DNA from: Mercurialis annua
Lineage: Eukaryota; Streptophyta; Magnoliopsida; Malpighiales; Euphorbiaceae
DNA: 64,000 bases
Reading direction: 5' to 3'
NCBI RefSeq assembly: GCF_937616625.2
Contig: NC_065577.1
Coordinates: 38,407,001-38,471,000, forward strand
This document shows positions 22,294 through 33,900 of this stretch, piece after piece (position 1 is the first letter of the stretch; each line of letters starts with the position of its first letter). A model generated the notes under the pieces. That model saw only the letters and a program-made list of their open reading frames with translations, did no database searches and was not told where the DNA came from. A program made the position numbers and the translations under genes.

Positions 22294-23009
22294 AATGAAG
22301 GTCATGTTAAAACCCTAGCCTCCTTCTCTTCTCTTTTCTCTCTAACAAACCCTAGCAGTATAGAGCTTTTCTCTTACTTTTTCTTCTTCGGCAGCCGTCA
22401 ATGACTTAATTTTTCTATTAACGGTAGCCACCCCTTTTGTTTATGTTATTTTAATTTTATAGATATAATAAATAGCCAATACTTTTTTATTTTTCTGATG
22501 TATTAAAATTTATCACGAAACGCAATTTAATTACCAAGAAGTGACGATAGATTGAAGATCTTTCAGTAACAAAATGGATTCGTCTATGAGCTATATTAGT
22601 TTTATTTATTTTTTATTATTTATCTTTTTAATGAATGTTTTATTTTGTCCTTTCTTTATGAAAGGTTTGTTGTCCTTTTTCTGTGAAAGGTTTGTTGTCT
22701 TCTTTTTAGAAGGAGTTGTTGTCTCTTTTTTAGAAGGAGTTATATCAAGTGTTGATTGAATCGGATGCTGTGAGTTTGCTGTGTTTGGAGTTTGAACGAA
22801 GAGTGATTGAAAACTGCACTTAATTCGCGAAACAATTAGTAATTTTTTTATTTTCGTAAGTAAGGTCTGCGAATCAAGCATCATGTTGTCTGTTCCATGT
22901 CAGGTCATCGGGTTTAGTTTTTAAATTATCCCGAGTTTCTTATAAATGTTACAAATGTAACTGTATCATATTCAATTTAATGAGATCTGATGAATTTAAA
23001 AAAAAAAAA
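22294..23009 (+). mobile_element. ~716-bp retroposed-transcript-like element, copy B
   Basis: Flanked by a 12-bp direct repeat TCAAAATGCAAA at 22282-22293 and 23010-23021, with a run of A directly before the right copy. These are the marks of target-primed reverse transcription. The body matches 7890-8580, including the AAACCCTAG-containing leader, the hydrophobic 61-codon frame (22574-22759), the hairpin array and the CTGTTCCATGTCAGGTCATCG 3' part. The site in block A (about 9908) is unfilled. It could be a processed pseudogene of an unrecognised gene or a SINE-like family. Confidence 0.8.
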
Positions 23010-23405
23010 TCAAAATGCAAATGCATGAATAAAAAATAAAAGTAAAAAACTAAACAAAGCTAAAAAATCTATTGAACTTTTTTATATATAGAAATAGATT
23101 TAGAACACGAAATAAATATAAAAAAAAATAAACACAAAGAAAGAAACAAAACCCGTAATATATAACATAAGCTTGTCTGCATTACTTCTCTTTTCTTTAG
23201 CAACAAATAACCATGAAAAAATTAATTCTTTATCAAATCTTCAAACCCAAATTTACTAATAATTTTGTTTTGCATGTTATGTTTTGAATGAAAACATAAA
23301 AACCATTCAAAACATAAATTTTTAGCAGTTTAGCACCCAAAAACGATAAAAACTCAAATATTTTACACTGTTATCTCTGATTCTCTGTACTGTTTGATAT
23401 TTGAA

Positions 23406-26400
23406 ATGGGGCCCAATAGTGGTACTTTCAAGAGGAAGAAGAAAGCAGAGAAAAAAGTTGACCCGAATGTGTTGGCTGCTGCTTCTTTGAAATTTAAACT
23501 TCCCCAAGTTGTAGACTCCACTGATTGGTGGGAGAGTTTCTCGTCAAGGATTGCTGGTATGTTACATTGTTTTTTCATTTCATTTTGCTTTTCAATTTCA
23601 TTTTGTTATGTGTTTTTGATTGTTTGTTTGATTGATTTCTTGGTTAATGGAGCCTTTGTTTGTGTTGGTTGGTTGGTTTATTGTGTTAAAACATTGGTTT
23701 GGCTCTTGGTTGGTTTGTTCTTCTATGTTTATGGTGTTTTTTTATGCCATTTAGTGAATTCTTTTGACATGGGTAATTTGAGTTGATAGTTATGCCTGCA
23801 AGTTTGTTTAAATGCTTTTCATTTTGTCTACAATGTTTACTAATTGGTATTTGTTGTACAATCTTAGAAATGTGTTTGCAATTGATTTTATTTGTTGTAT
23901 GCATAGGGTTAGTTTATTGTTTTGGTAAAAATGAGAGAGGGTCACTAGGGTTATTAACTAATTTTTTTGTACCAATTGTTTGTTGTGTCGAGCTTCTGTT
24001 GATTATCGTTTGGTTACATTGGTTCTGCTTTGCCGGAGGGTCATGCCTTGGTGGTGACTGTACTGCTTTTGTTAGGTTATGTTTCTGTTATAAGCTTATA
24101 TGATGGGTGAAACTTAAATCTTATTCTTCTAGTTTGATGAGTGCTAGTGGTAAGGTTTGTGCAACGTTTAAGGAGAAAAAATTGAAGTTTTGGAGGCAGC
24201 TATCTACATTTAGTTGGATCACAAAGAGTTTCTGTGTTTAGTTACGAACTTATTGCATTGTGCAGTTGTTTTTGTTCGTTATGACCGATGTAGCACATAA
24301 ACGGAAACGATAAAACAGAAAGCGTTGAATTGGATACCGGGAAAACTTTATTTTATGAGAATAGTTTATAAAAAGAGAGTTTTAGAGTTTTATAAGCATT
24401 TCCGGAAACAGGAACGTAACACCAAAATATAGGATTCAACGAAGGTTGTGACTGAACCTAAAATCTTGTCACTTAATCAAAGCTTTGTTTATAACCTGGC
24501 TTATTGGTGCTGGTATTCAGATGTTCCATTTATCCATTAGTGGTTTGTTTTCTTCTTGATTTTCCTTTTTTCTACCATTTATTATTATATTTTAGTTTCT
24601 AGCATCTATTTCGAAAATGAAACATTTCCTTCTTTCCTTGGCCAACAAGGTGATAGCAGAGACGATGCAAGTACACCTTTCTGATTCTTCTAGTTTGATG
24701 GATGCTAGTGGGGACGTTTGTATAATGCTCAAGGAGAAAAATATTAAAGTTTTGGTGGCAGGTGTCTTCATTAGGCGGGATCAAAAGAGAGAGTTCATGT
24801 CTTTTGTTATGAACTTATTGCATTATGCAGTCAGTTTCTTTTGTTGGTTATTATGACCTATATAGCACAGAAACGGAAACACTGAAATGGAAAACATCGA
24901 AATGGGAAATTGGACAAGGATTTTTTTTTTTTATGAAAATAGGTTATAATATAGAGTTTCGGGTTTTATAAGAGTTTCCGTAAACAAAAACAAAACATTG
25001 AAACCCAGGACTCTAGAAGTTTCCTTTCAACATAGGTTTTGACTTGACCTAAAGTTTTCTCACTTAACCAAATCTTTTTTTGTAACCTGGCTTATTGGTG
25101 TTGGTATGTATCTGCTCCATATATCCATCAGTGGTTCATTTGCTTCTGCAACTTTCCTTTCTTTTGTTTTGTTATTTTTTTTAGTTCCTGGCATCTATTT
25201 TGAAAATGGAACTTTCGTTACCTACAACTCACATTTCCTTCCTTCCTTGGCCAACAAGGTGATAGCAGAAACAATGCAACTACACCTTTCTTATTTTTCC
25301 TACGGTTCTGCATAGATGTAAACCAATTTGTGAAGGTGCAGCAGGCTTAACATCAGATATTTGTTGCTGTTAAATATAAGATATTTGGTGGTTACAGTGC
25401 TTTCTCAGTTTTGATTTATGCTTGATGAATGCTTCTGGAGTCACTTTCTTTTCCCTAACTTTTTGCTTGGCGGCGACTGTATTAAAAGCTGTCACAAGCC
25501 ACTATAGACTGTCCTTTACCTCTTAGAACAAATGTGAATCAACTCTATCTAGTTAAGAGCATCTTACAAACAGAAAGCACCCCAGTGAATACGTGTTGAA
25601 TGTTTGATATGAGTCAATCCATGAAAATAAATCATTTCCTTGGGCTGTGCTTGTGTGTATAAATTTGGCTCACCTTGCTGATCTAAGTAGACGTGATTAG
25701 TCTGTTGTACGAGTATCAATGTAACTTGGTGCTCAATAAGTTTTTCTGCAAATGGGAACATCATATTTTTCCTCCTAAGCTATCATAATAAGGTGTGCCT
25801 ATTTTCAGCCTGTTTAAAATTTATATAAAAGGTGTTTCTACATTTAACCTAAAAGATATTCTTCAAAAATGGAGCATGGATATAATAACTGAATGGGACA
25901 AGCATTCTGGCAATAGTAATCTGTTCAAAATACTTAATCTGAGGTTTTTTTTCCTGATAAACTCTTTGTTCTTCTATAGAAATAACAAAGTTTTCTTCTG
26001 ATATAAGTAGAGTTTATAATTTCTTCTATTATGTTTGTACTAAAACAATTTAAATAAGATCTCTAAAGTCGACGAACTTTCCTCTTGCTGTAAATTTTCA
26101 TCTGATCGATTTTGCTGATTTACTTTTGTGTTGTATCCAAAGTACGTCTGCTTGTTTGACTCATAAGAAAAACTTGCAATACTTCCTGAACTCTGAGCTT
26201 AATGTTAGAAATCCAATTCTGCTTTCTCAGAGTTAAATGGGATTGTGGAACTTGAAAACTGATCAAGATCAATTATAAATATAAAACACTTTTTCTGTCA
26301 TTAAGTTATGCTAGAGAATTAAATAATTTTTTTTTTGGCTGATTTAGATGTGAAGATCTGCACTTGTTATTTGTGTTGAAGATTTCTGTCATACGTTTGA

Positions 26401-27600
26401 TATTTTCTGTCTTCGAAGACCAAATTAAATATCCATTTGTTTGCTGAATGTTTTATGATATGTTGATTACTTTAAGATTCCAAATTACAGTTGTTTAATG
26501 TGCTCATGCTCAATTGATAGACCTGCTCTCTTTTTTTAGGGCCTCTGTCTGGATCAAACTTAAAGAAATTTGAATCTATTTTCAAAATCTCGAGAAAGAC
26601 GTTCAACTATATATGTTATCTCGTGACTGATGAATTGAGGGCGAGGAATTGTAACTTGACTGGTTCAAATGGGAGGTCGTTATCTTTAAATGACCAAGTA
26701 GCAATTGCTCTTAGGAGACTTGTCTCTGGTGAATCATTGTCAAGTGTTGGTGATTCATTTGGCGTCAACCAATCAACTGTCTCTCATATAACCTGGCGGT
26801 TTGTGGAAGCAATGGAAGAAAGAGGGGTGCACCATCTTCGTTGGCCCTCCACCGAAGCAGAAATGGCAGCAATAAAGTCAAAGTTTGAGAAGTTACATGG
26901 CCTACCTAATTGCTGTGGTGTGATTGAAGCCACACACATTGTCATGACCCTGCCAGCTGTGGACCATTCAAATGATGTCTGGATTGATCAGGAGAAGAAT
27001 CACAGCATGGTGTTGCAGGCAATAGTGGACCCCGACATGAGATTCCGCGATGTAATTGTTGGCTACCCAGGTAGTTTAAGTGACGCTCTTGTGCTACAAA
27101 ATTCGAGTTTCTTTGAACTGTCGGAAGAAGGGAAAAGACTAAATGGGAAGAAGATGGAGCTCATGGAAGGAACAGAATTACAAGAATACATCATAGGCGA
27201 TGCAGGGTTTCCACTAATGCCGTGGTTGCTTATACCTTATCAAGAAGCAAAAAAGGATCACGAGGTTGAGTTTAACAAGCGACATTCTGCAACAACATCA
27301 GTAGCGCAGATTGCATTGGCAAGACTGAAGGAAACGTGGAGGATTATTCATGGGGCTATGTGGATGCCTGACAAAAACAGGTTGCCAAGAATAATATTTG
27401 TATGCTGCTTGCTACACAATATTATTATCGACATGGAGGATAAGGTGTTCAATGAGATGCCTGTTTCTCTTATTCATGACAAGGATTATCGGCAACAAGT
27501 TTGTGAATCTGCCTCCAGTACGGGCACTGAAATGAGAGAGAAGCTTTCTCTGTACTTATCTGGTAATCGTTTACTTATATATAAAAACTATATAGGCTGA
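23406..27600 (+). CDS. Domesticated PIF/Harbinger transposase, ALP1-like/HDP1-like, copy B
   Basis: Two exons, 23406-23556 and 26540-27600, joined through a split GGG codon across a 3-kb intron, give 403 residues. It has the same layout as copy A: a basic first exon, an HTH-like segment, and a DDE-4 fold with the first catalytic Asp changed to Glu (GVIEATHI) and the last Glu to Gln. By eye it differs from copy A at about 30 positions. At several of these copy B has what I remember as the family-typical residue (SVSHITWRF, GYPGS, AMWMPD, NRLPRIIF), so it is probably the copy under selection. The C-terminal residues after LYLSGN differ from copy A, which suggests that GTAATC at that point is really a splice donor or that the tail is free to vary. 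It likely acts in the nucleus in a chromatin complex. Confidence 0.9.
24131..25320 (+). repeat. Tandem expansion in the intron of copy B
   Basis: A unit that is single in copy A (about 13139-13300) is repeated here. AGTTTGATGAGTGCTAGTGG at 24131 recurs at 24692 (561 bp on), and ACATTTCCTT with GGCCAACAAGGTGATAGCAG at 24622 recurs at 25231 (609 bp on). The unit also carries AACCTGGCTTATTGGTG and ACGGAAAC motifs. Two full units and a partial third are present. No coding. Confidence 0.8.
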
Positions 27601-27956
27601 TACAAAATTTGACTTGTTTTTTCCTTTTCTAAATGATATTGTGTGAAAAATTTGTCAACAGTTTTTGGTCGGTTAATCAGTTCATATTCAACCCTTGAAC
27701 ACTATCAGAAAAAAAAAAAAGCGAATATTTGTTTTTACATTATAAGAAAAGTTGGAATAGGTCTTTGCATACTGTATTTACAATTTTAATAGAATGTTTG
27801 CATGAAAGGAAACGATTTTTCTCTGGCAACAGTAAAATGCGGATGAACTTTCATTGGTAAAATAAATTAACTACCTAGAACTATGCCTATTTGTCATTTA
27901 TACCATGATCTTGAAACTTTATCAGTTTATCCAGCATTTTTGCGTTTGTTGCTATA

Positions 27957-28060
27957 TATATCCATGCTTAATTTGAACAGACGTAGCGCGATGTTATATA
28001 TGCCAATATATCCATGCTTAATTTGGAACAGACGTAGCACGATGTTATATATGCCAAGTA
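27957..28060 (+). repeat. ~50-bp tandem duplication
   Basis: TCCATGCTTAATTT at 27961 is repeated at 28011 together with the following CAGACGTAGC-CGATGTTATA string. Block A has one unit only. It lies downstream of copy B and is non-coding. Confidence 0.85.
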
Positions 28061-28241
28061 TGATTAATTTTGTACGCGTGGACGTATAATATTGCGTCAC
28101 GTCAGCTTTAAACTAGTTGTGAGTATATTTGACAAAGGTTGAAAAAATGATGTACCCAACTTTTAAATTTTAAAGATCATAGTATATATTTGACAAACGA
28201 GATATAATTGTGGGTAGATATATTCATTTAGCCAATTTCAT

Positions 28242-29006
28242 TTGATGCTCACAAATGATGGCATCATGTATGCCCGTGGTAATTTTATATTTGGGATATG
28301 TCTTGCGAGAAAGTTCTCATATTTCGTGACTAGCTTTACTATTTCTGACAACTATGATGATTCTCCAGGACCTCCAAGTAGCATAGTTCCTAGAGACACA
28401 GAGGTAGTGAAGAGTCCAGAGATGCCCTTTAGTAAAAGCTCATTGATCTGGCAGGACATCGAATCCATTGAAATATTCCGATTTTTGCCTCAGAAACCGC
28501 ATTTTAGTCCTTTGATTGAAATCGACGAGGCAAGCCGCGAAGGGCTCGCTATGCGCCATATGATGACCTTCGTCACGGTGGTAGACAAGACTAAGAGGTT
28601 ACGAATAGACGATTCGAGGATCGATTTCCAAAGCCATCTGGGAATTCTTAGTAACCTGGAATCGATGGGATTTGATGTTAAGGCAGTATCGCGGCGCCTC
28701 CTATTGTTGCTGGAAGTAAGAGATGCGTATGAGCGGCTCAAGACAAATAATAACGAAATGGCTCCATCAGAAAAAGCTATCAATGAAACGGACTGTTCGA
28801 CGATCGCGTCAGGAGAGAAACAGGCAATTGAGGTGACAACTGCGATAAAAGCTGGACCCGTAACAAATTCAGACAATTTAAAGCAGCAGTTTGAAAGGAT
28901 AGCTTGTGCACCTTGGACTGCGATAAAAGCTGAACCCGTAACGAATTCAGACAATTTAAAGCAGCAGTTTGAAAGGGTAGCTAGTGAACCTTGGAAACCG
29001 AAATAA
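28242..29006 (+). pseudogene. DUF724 gene fragment, 3' part
   Basis: Open for 254 codons, but only from about 28369 (after TTCTCCAG) does it look like a DUF724 protein: MPFSKSSLIWQDIESIEIF, PQKPHFSPL, EGLAMRHMMTF, a LESMGFDVKAV segment and two LKQQFER(I/V)A..PW ends. The first ~35 codons lie in block B DNA and have no resemblance to the family. DUF724 proteins normally carry tandem Agenet domains before this region; these are absent, so the gene has been cut at the block B edge. The usual coiled-coil between the GFDV part and the final PW is mostly lost. It might still be transcribed as a short chimeric protein, but I favour a truncated remnant. A cryptic acceptor at 28368 could let an upstream exon join. 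Confidence 0.7.
28839..28994 (+). repeat. 78-bp in-frame tandem repeat at the end of the DUF724 fragment
   Basis: Two units, 28839-28916 and 28917-28994, each of 26 codons from TAIKA to the APW/EPW ending, with only a few base changes. The frame is kept. The motif is the normal end of the DUF724 domain, here doubled. Confidence 0.92.
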
Positions 29007-29767
29007 TATGTAAGAAAAGAGATGGAGATGAACTTTGAGAACTGCTCATTCTGTATTATTTATGAAAATTTAAAGAACATTCATTTAGATGATAATGCTA
29101 GTAGTAGTTGATTCACTAGGAAATACATAATCATCCTTGAATATGTTAGTGATATCTTGGAAATCTAATTGGGAGGAAGGAAGGAATGATTCAGTAGAGA
29201 TTGATGTATCTTGTAACACAAGTTAAGAATTTTTGCATCATTACCTATGTATGATCTTACAGTGGCAGAGCCTGGATTCTTAGTCAAAGAGGGTGCAAAT
29301 TCTTCTCTTTTTCTTTTTCTTTTTCTTTCCCAAGCAACATAATTTTTTTCAATTTTTTAATGCTTAATCATTGAATATATCCCTTTTTTTTAATTTTGTT
29401 CCGTTTATAGCCTAGATTTTTAAAAAATCGACAATTTATTTTTAAATTTTCAATTTCAGTTATAGTTATTTGTTTAAATTAGAGTGGAAAAAAGGTTTCA
29501 ATGTGTCATTCATATTTCGAATTCTTGATGTTAAAAAGGTAAATTGGAACAATATAAAAAGGTTATGAACAAACATCATTTTAATTTTTTACTTATTTTT
29601 AATTTAGTACGGTTAAATTTAACAACGAGCGGAATTCACTCTTTAATTTTTGTCCACTCAAAGACTTAGAGTCTTTTTACTAGAAAATAAAATAAAATAA
29701 AATAATGATGAAGTAAACAAACACATAATGCATATAAGATACATTTCACTTAAGTGAATGAATTTTA
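29007..29767. other. Intergenic, no gene seen
   Basis: AT-rich. It starts with the probable 3' UTR of the DUF724 fragment. A CAGTGGCAGAGCCTGGATTC string near 29262 resembles the end of a transposon of the type seen at 41707, but no partner end is evident. Confidence 0.4.
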
Positions 29768-30168
29768 AAAAGAGCAAATTATTTTAATATCCCTCACATT
29801 TGTTATAATTCACATTTTGATCTCTCTTATTTGAAAATCATACAATATAGTCCCTCATTTTTGATTCTATCGACAATTTAGTCTTTCCGTCTATATTTGG
29901 TGTTGGTCAACCAAGTCAAAGGACTTGGGGGTAAATTAATTTCAAGGGACGAAATTGTAGACAAAAACAAAAATGAGGGACCATATTATTATTTTTTTAA
30001 ATTAATTTTTTTTTGATTTAGTTCTTTGACACGGTTGACTAGTACCAAAAATGGACGGAAGAACTAAAATGTTAATTAAAACAAAAGTGCGAGATCAAAT
30101 TGTTTGATTTTCAAATAAGAGGGATCAAAGTGTGAATTATAAATTATGCGGAGAGCTTCACTCTTTTC
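29768..30168. mobile_element. Fold-back element
   Basis: Inverted arms: TTATAATTCACATTTTGATC at about 29800 pairs with GATCAAAGTGTGAATTATAA at about 30123, and the arms continue inward through CTTATTTGAAAATCA and the TTTCCGTC/GGACGGAA part. Outer limits are uncertain because another MITE is inserted next to its right end. Confidence 0.65.
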
Positions 30169-30172
30169 AAAA

Positions 30173-30482
30173 GGCCAAATGATAAAAAAAGGCCAAACCT
30201 TTCATGAAAGTTTCATAAATGTCCAAACCTTTCAATTTTATCCAGTTTGTCCTGAAACGCATGATTTCGTTTCAATTTTGTCCAATTACACAATTTTCCT
30301 TATGTGGCGCTGATGTGTGACATTACCCCATCAGCGCCACGTAGACGCCACATGAGCAAAATTACATAATTGGACAAAATTGAAACAAAATCACGCGTTT
30401 CAGAACAAATTGGATAAAATTGAAAGGTTTGAATTTTTGTGAAACTTTCATGAAAGGTTTGCTCTTTTTTGGTTATTTGGCC
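30173..30482. mobile_element. 310-bp fold-back MITE with perfect 9-bp TSD
   Basis: Ends GGCCAAAT and ATTTGGCC. The arms match over most of the element (GGCCAAACCTTTCATGAAAG against CTTTCATGAAAGGTTTGCTC). The centre is GGCGCTGATGTGTGAC with GCGCCACGT. Flanked by TTTTCAAAA at 30164-30172 and 30483-30491. Mutator-type by TSD size. Confidence 0.88.
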
Positions 30483-30629
30483 TTTTCAAAATTATAAGTT
30501 AGTGATGGGTCGGGTCGAGTCGGGTTTCATAAATTCAGATATGGGCAAAATAATAGACCCATGTCTATAACCGAATCATTCAGATAAAACCGTAAAACAA
30601 ACCGGAGAGTATAATTTGTGATTAATCCC

Positions 30630-30660
30630 CAATTCTGCAAATCTCTAGGGTTAGGGTTTT
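30630..30660 (+). promoter_or_regulatory. Telo-box in the leader of the microprotein gene
   Basis: TCTAGGGTTAGGGTTTTTTC contains TTAGGGTTT, the reverse telo-box, 25-40 bases before the ATG at 30684. It is often found near the start site of housekeeping and translation-linked plant genes. Confidence 0.5.
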
Positions 30661-30683
30661 TTCTTTTCCACTAAAATCGAAGA

Positions 30684-30991
30684 ATGGAAGTAAAACAATT
30701 ACTGAAGAACAAGAATTTCTGGTTTGCTTCTTTTCTCATTGGTTGGGCTGCTGCACTTCAGGTAACCAAAATTTCAAAAAAGATTTGGTCTTTAATTTCA
30801 TTTTTAGTTATATTGGAAAAAAAATCATTTTTAGTTATGCTTTTATAAAGTTATATACTATTTTTTGTTTCTTGACTTACTGTTTAAATTTGGGTTTGAA
30901 GGGGCACATGATGTGGTTGCAAAGGCAAGATTCATTCAAGCAGAAGTTTGCTACACTAAATCAAAATGATAATGATAGTAATCATAGCTAA
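30684..30991 (+). CDS. 55-residue two-exon membrane microprotein
   Basis: Exon 1 is 30684-30761 (26 codons) and exon 2 is 30902-30991 (29 codons plus TAA). The junction is phase 0 with GTAACC and TTTGAAG splice sites, and the 140-base intron is T-rich. The product has a basic start (MEVKQLLKNKNFW), one hydrophobic segment (about 13-26, FASFLIGWAAALQ), then GHMMWLQRQDSFKQKFATL and an Asn/Asp-rich end. I recall similar short unnamed proteins in other plants, with the WAAALQ-GHMMWLQRQDSFK core, but cannot name a function; a single-pass membrane protein of mitochondrion or ER is plausible. Exon 1 is too short to stand out as an open frame alone. The telo-box in the leader supports a real gene. 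Confidence 0.75.
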
Positions 30992-33900
30992 AAAATGATA
31001 CATTCGCCCGCACGGGTTTGGTTTAGGGGTCTAAATTTCAGCCATCTGGGCGTTATGGTCACAGGTTTAAACTCTGTCTACGCCTTTCTAATAAATGGAG
31101 TGGTTGGGACTTAGCTACTGGCCATTATAGCCTGATGTTGTCATGTATGTGGGCTTGCTGGCTGTCCAAATTCTGGGGTCTTTCGGCTCGGGTGAGTCCT
31201 CATCACCAACGAAAAATGATACTTATCAAGTTTTTTTTTCTTATTTATTGTTTTGATATTATAAGACTGATCAATAACTGTTTATGTAAAGAAAATGTGG
31301 TTCTTGAATATAAGATTTTGGTTCACAATGGTGTACTGTTTTGCATTTTTTGCCTTTTGGATATGCTCTCTGGTTGTTGATGATGGAATCTGATGTTATC
31401 TCATCATTTGGAATTTTGGAATCTTATTTTAGGCGGACCAGCTGAAAGAAATTTCAATGTCGAATTGTGGTTTATTAGGATATATTTCTTTTGATTTTTT
31501 GGAGACTTGGTTGGTTATGAACTCATAAATGATCAGCTTTAGATTGAGATTTGGAGTTCGGAACTGTCGCTTTGATCTTAATGTTCTAATGGATATGGTA
31601 TTATTACTAGGTATGATAAGCCGAAGCGTATTAGGAATTAACGCTATTGATTCTTGACTATTAATTTGCATAAGAAGATGCTAACTTCATGCTTTTGCAA
31701 ATGCTCAATTGTCGGTTTGTACTTTAAGGGTCAGCGCGGGACTGTTAAGTTGCATTAGAGAAGAATATAGTTCTTTTAGTTTGAGGTCTTACTTTTTAGT
31801 ACAACAATGGTATATTGGGTGTAGAGAACAAGATGAATGTGCATCGTAAGATCCACCATCTATTGTATTCTCCTATCGTTGGTTACCCGTAATTGCAGGA
31901 ATAGGTTTCAGATTCTTGTAACCTTTTTATGCAAGAAAACACTCGCTTATCTCAAGAGCAGGATAGCTAAGAGGCTTTAAAATGAAGTTGACGAGGGATA
32001 GCATTCATCCGCATATTGATGGGAAATGACTTATTTAGAATGAAGACTTTAACCAGGTGTAGATTTTGTAGAATCTTTTTAACTCTAGAACATGAGTTGT
32101 TACATTTCTGCATTTTATGTTTGGGAATAAAAGTTGCGCCGAAGGCATGTTTGAAATGCATATAGTACTCATTTTAAAGAGTTGCATAGAAGTAGAACCT
32201 AAAAAGACTTGTGTTTGGCTTTGTATTAATTTGGTTTCCTGGGAAAGCAATTATAAAATTCATTTAAGGGCTAGAATTTCTGTAATACATTTGCAAGTCT
32301 GAACCAAATCGAATAATCGATATGATTCTATGAGTTTAGTTTGGTATGGTTTGACATCATATAAAATATTTGATTTTCCGATTCAGTACGTGTTTGGAAG
32401 TAAAAAAAATTCAGTTAACTTGTACAAACCGAACTCAAAAATTTAACCCTACCAATCAGTATGGTTTGGCTTGAAATTTTTTACATCCTCATAAATATTA
32501 GCTCAGTGTTATTGCAAACCGAACCATACAAGAAAGCAACCGAATCAAATTGAAAAAATCGACCAAACAACAAATCGAACTGACTAGTTCAGTTTAGCTT
32601 GTTCTTAATTAATATAAAGTCGATTCTGTTTAATTTATTTTAAAATATTGATTTAGTTTGAAATGGACGCAAACCCCTACACCTTTATGAAAAATGAAAT
32701 GAACTATACCTCTTATGTTTATTAAAACGTGAGAGGGTTCTAATATTTTAATTTTAATTTTGAAATTTCATAAAGCAATTCTAACCCTCCAATCATAACA
32801 ACCTATTTCTTGTTCATAAAGAGTCGTTCGAAAAATTTACTAGAATAACTATTAAATAGAAGGGCCACGACTCACTAATAATATTTACTTGAATTGTATT
32901 GAATCATAAGCATGTAAACATGAAAAAAAAAGAGACTAGATATAAACTACTTTCTCATTCCCGTTTAAGAAGGTGCATATGAATTTGCACTAAAGTTAAC
33001 AGAAACATGATAATATTTTATTTTATTTTGTTTGTCCTTATAATTAGTAAAATCTCATCTAATAATAAACTAAATGTATTCTAAATTGGATTGCATTTAT
33101 CCATTTTTTTAGATCACTAAAGGGTTTAATATATATTGGTATAAAAACACAATATGAACTCTTAGAATGGGAGATATAAAAATAGAATATATCCCTTCTC
33201 AAACGGGACATATGAAATATATAATTAACAGTACAATTATCACATTGGATAATTGGGAAGGTAAGAGTTTGCCGATAGAAAATCTGAGATAATATACAAA
33301 TTGAAAAAAATAAGGAGCAATTTTAGTTTTTATTTGATGAATGATAAAGTTGGAAAATCATATGTTTTGACATTATTGTTATAAAAGATCACCTTCTAGA
33401 CCTTGTTTTTTTATTGGGAGTTTAGAATTATAAAAAATAAATTATGGGAAAGGTACTATAATTTTGTTGTTCGTTACCATGTTCTTACGTAGGATCTAAC
33501 ATACTATTATTGTGATTAAAAGATCACCTTATAGACCTTGTTTCTAATTTATTTAATTAGTTAAATAACGTGCATGTGTACGGCTGCTTATTTGAATAAT
33601 CAATTAATTCCAGAAGCTGATCGTCACATGGTTCTCTGTGAAATTATTAATGTTCCTTCAAATGTTTGACCAGATGATTTCTAGAAAGCATATTTTTGTT
33701 TTTACATTATATTATAAGTATTCCAAAATTTAAAATTTCTTTATAGATCCGTTTTAGAGGTGTGCTTTAGAGGTAAAATTGAAGAAAAAAAAAAGAACAG
33801 AATTAATTAAGTTAAATTAAATTAGATTAAATTAAATTAAATTAATATGAAGGCCTATGAAAATCCAAAAAAAATAAAAAATTATTTTTAAATAGAACTA

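Larger units (their letters stand above)
18972..28344 (+). repeat. Segmental duplication, block B
   Basis: Direct repeat of block A (4045-15712). It begins inside the last exon of the DUF1985 gene with PHIP1-type 3' UTR sequence and ends just before the DUF724 fragment. It holds a SOSEKI pseudogene and Harbinger-derived gene copy B. It lacks the six transposons found in block A, but has its own retroposed element (22294-23009) and expanded tandem repeats (24131-25320 and 27957-28060). Confidence 0.9.

Noticed and set aside
32280..32690. Third full CGGTTT-rich element
   Set aside because: Words such as GGTATGGTTTGAC and ACGCAAACCCCTACACC fit the family, but ends and target duplication cannot be defined; listed only as debris.
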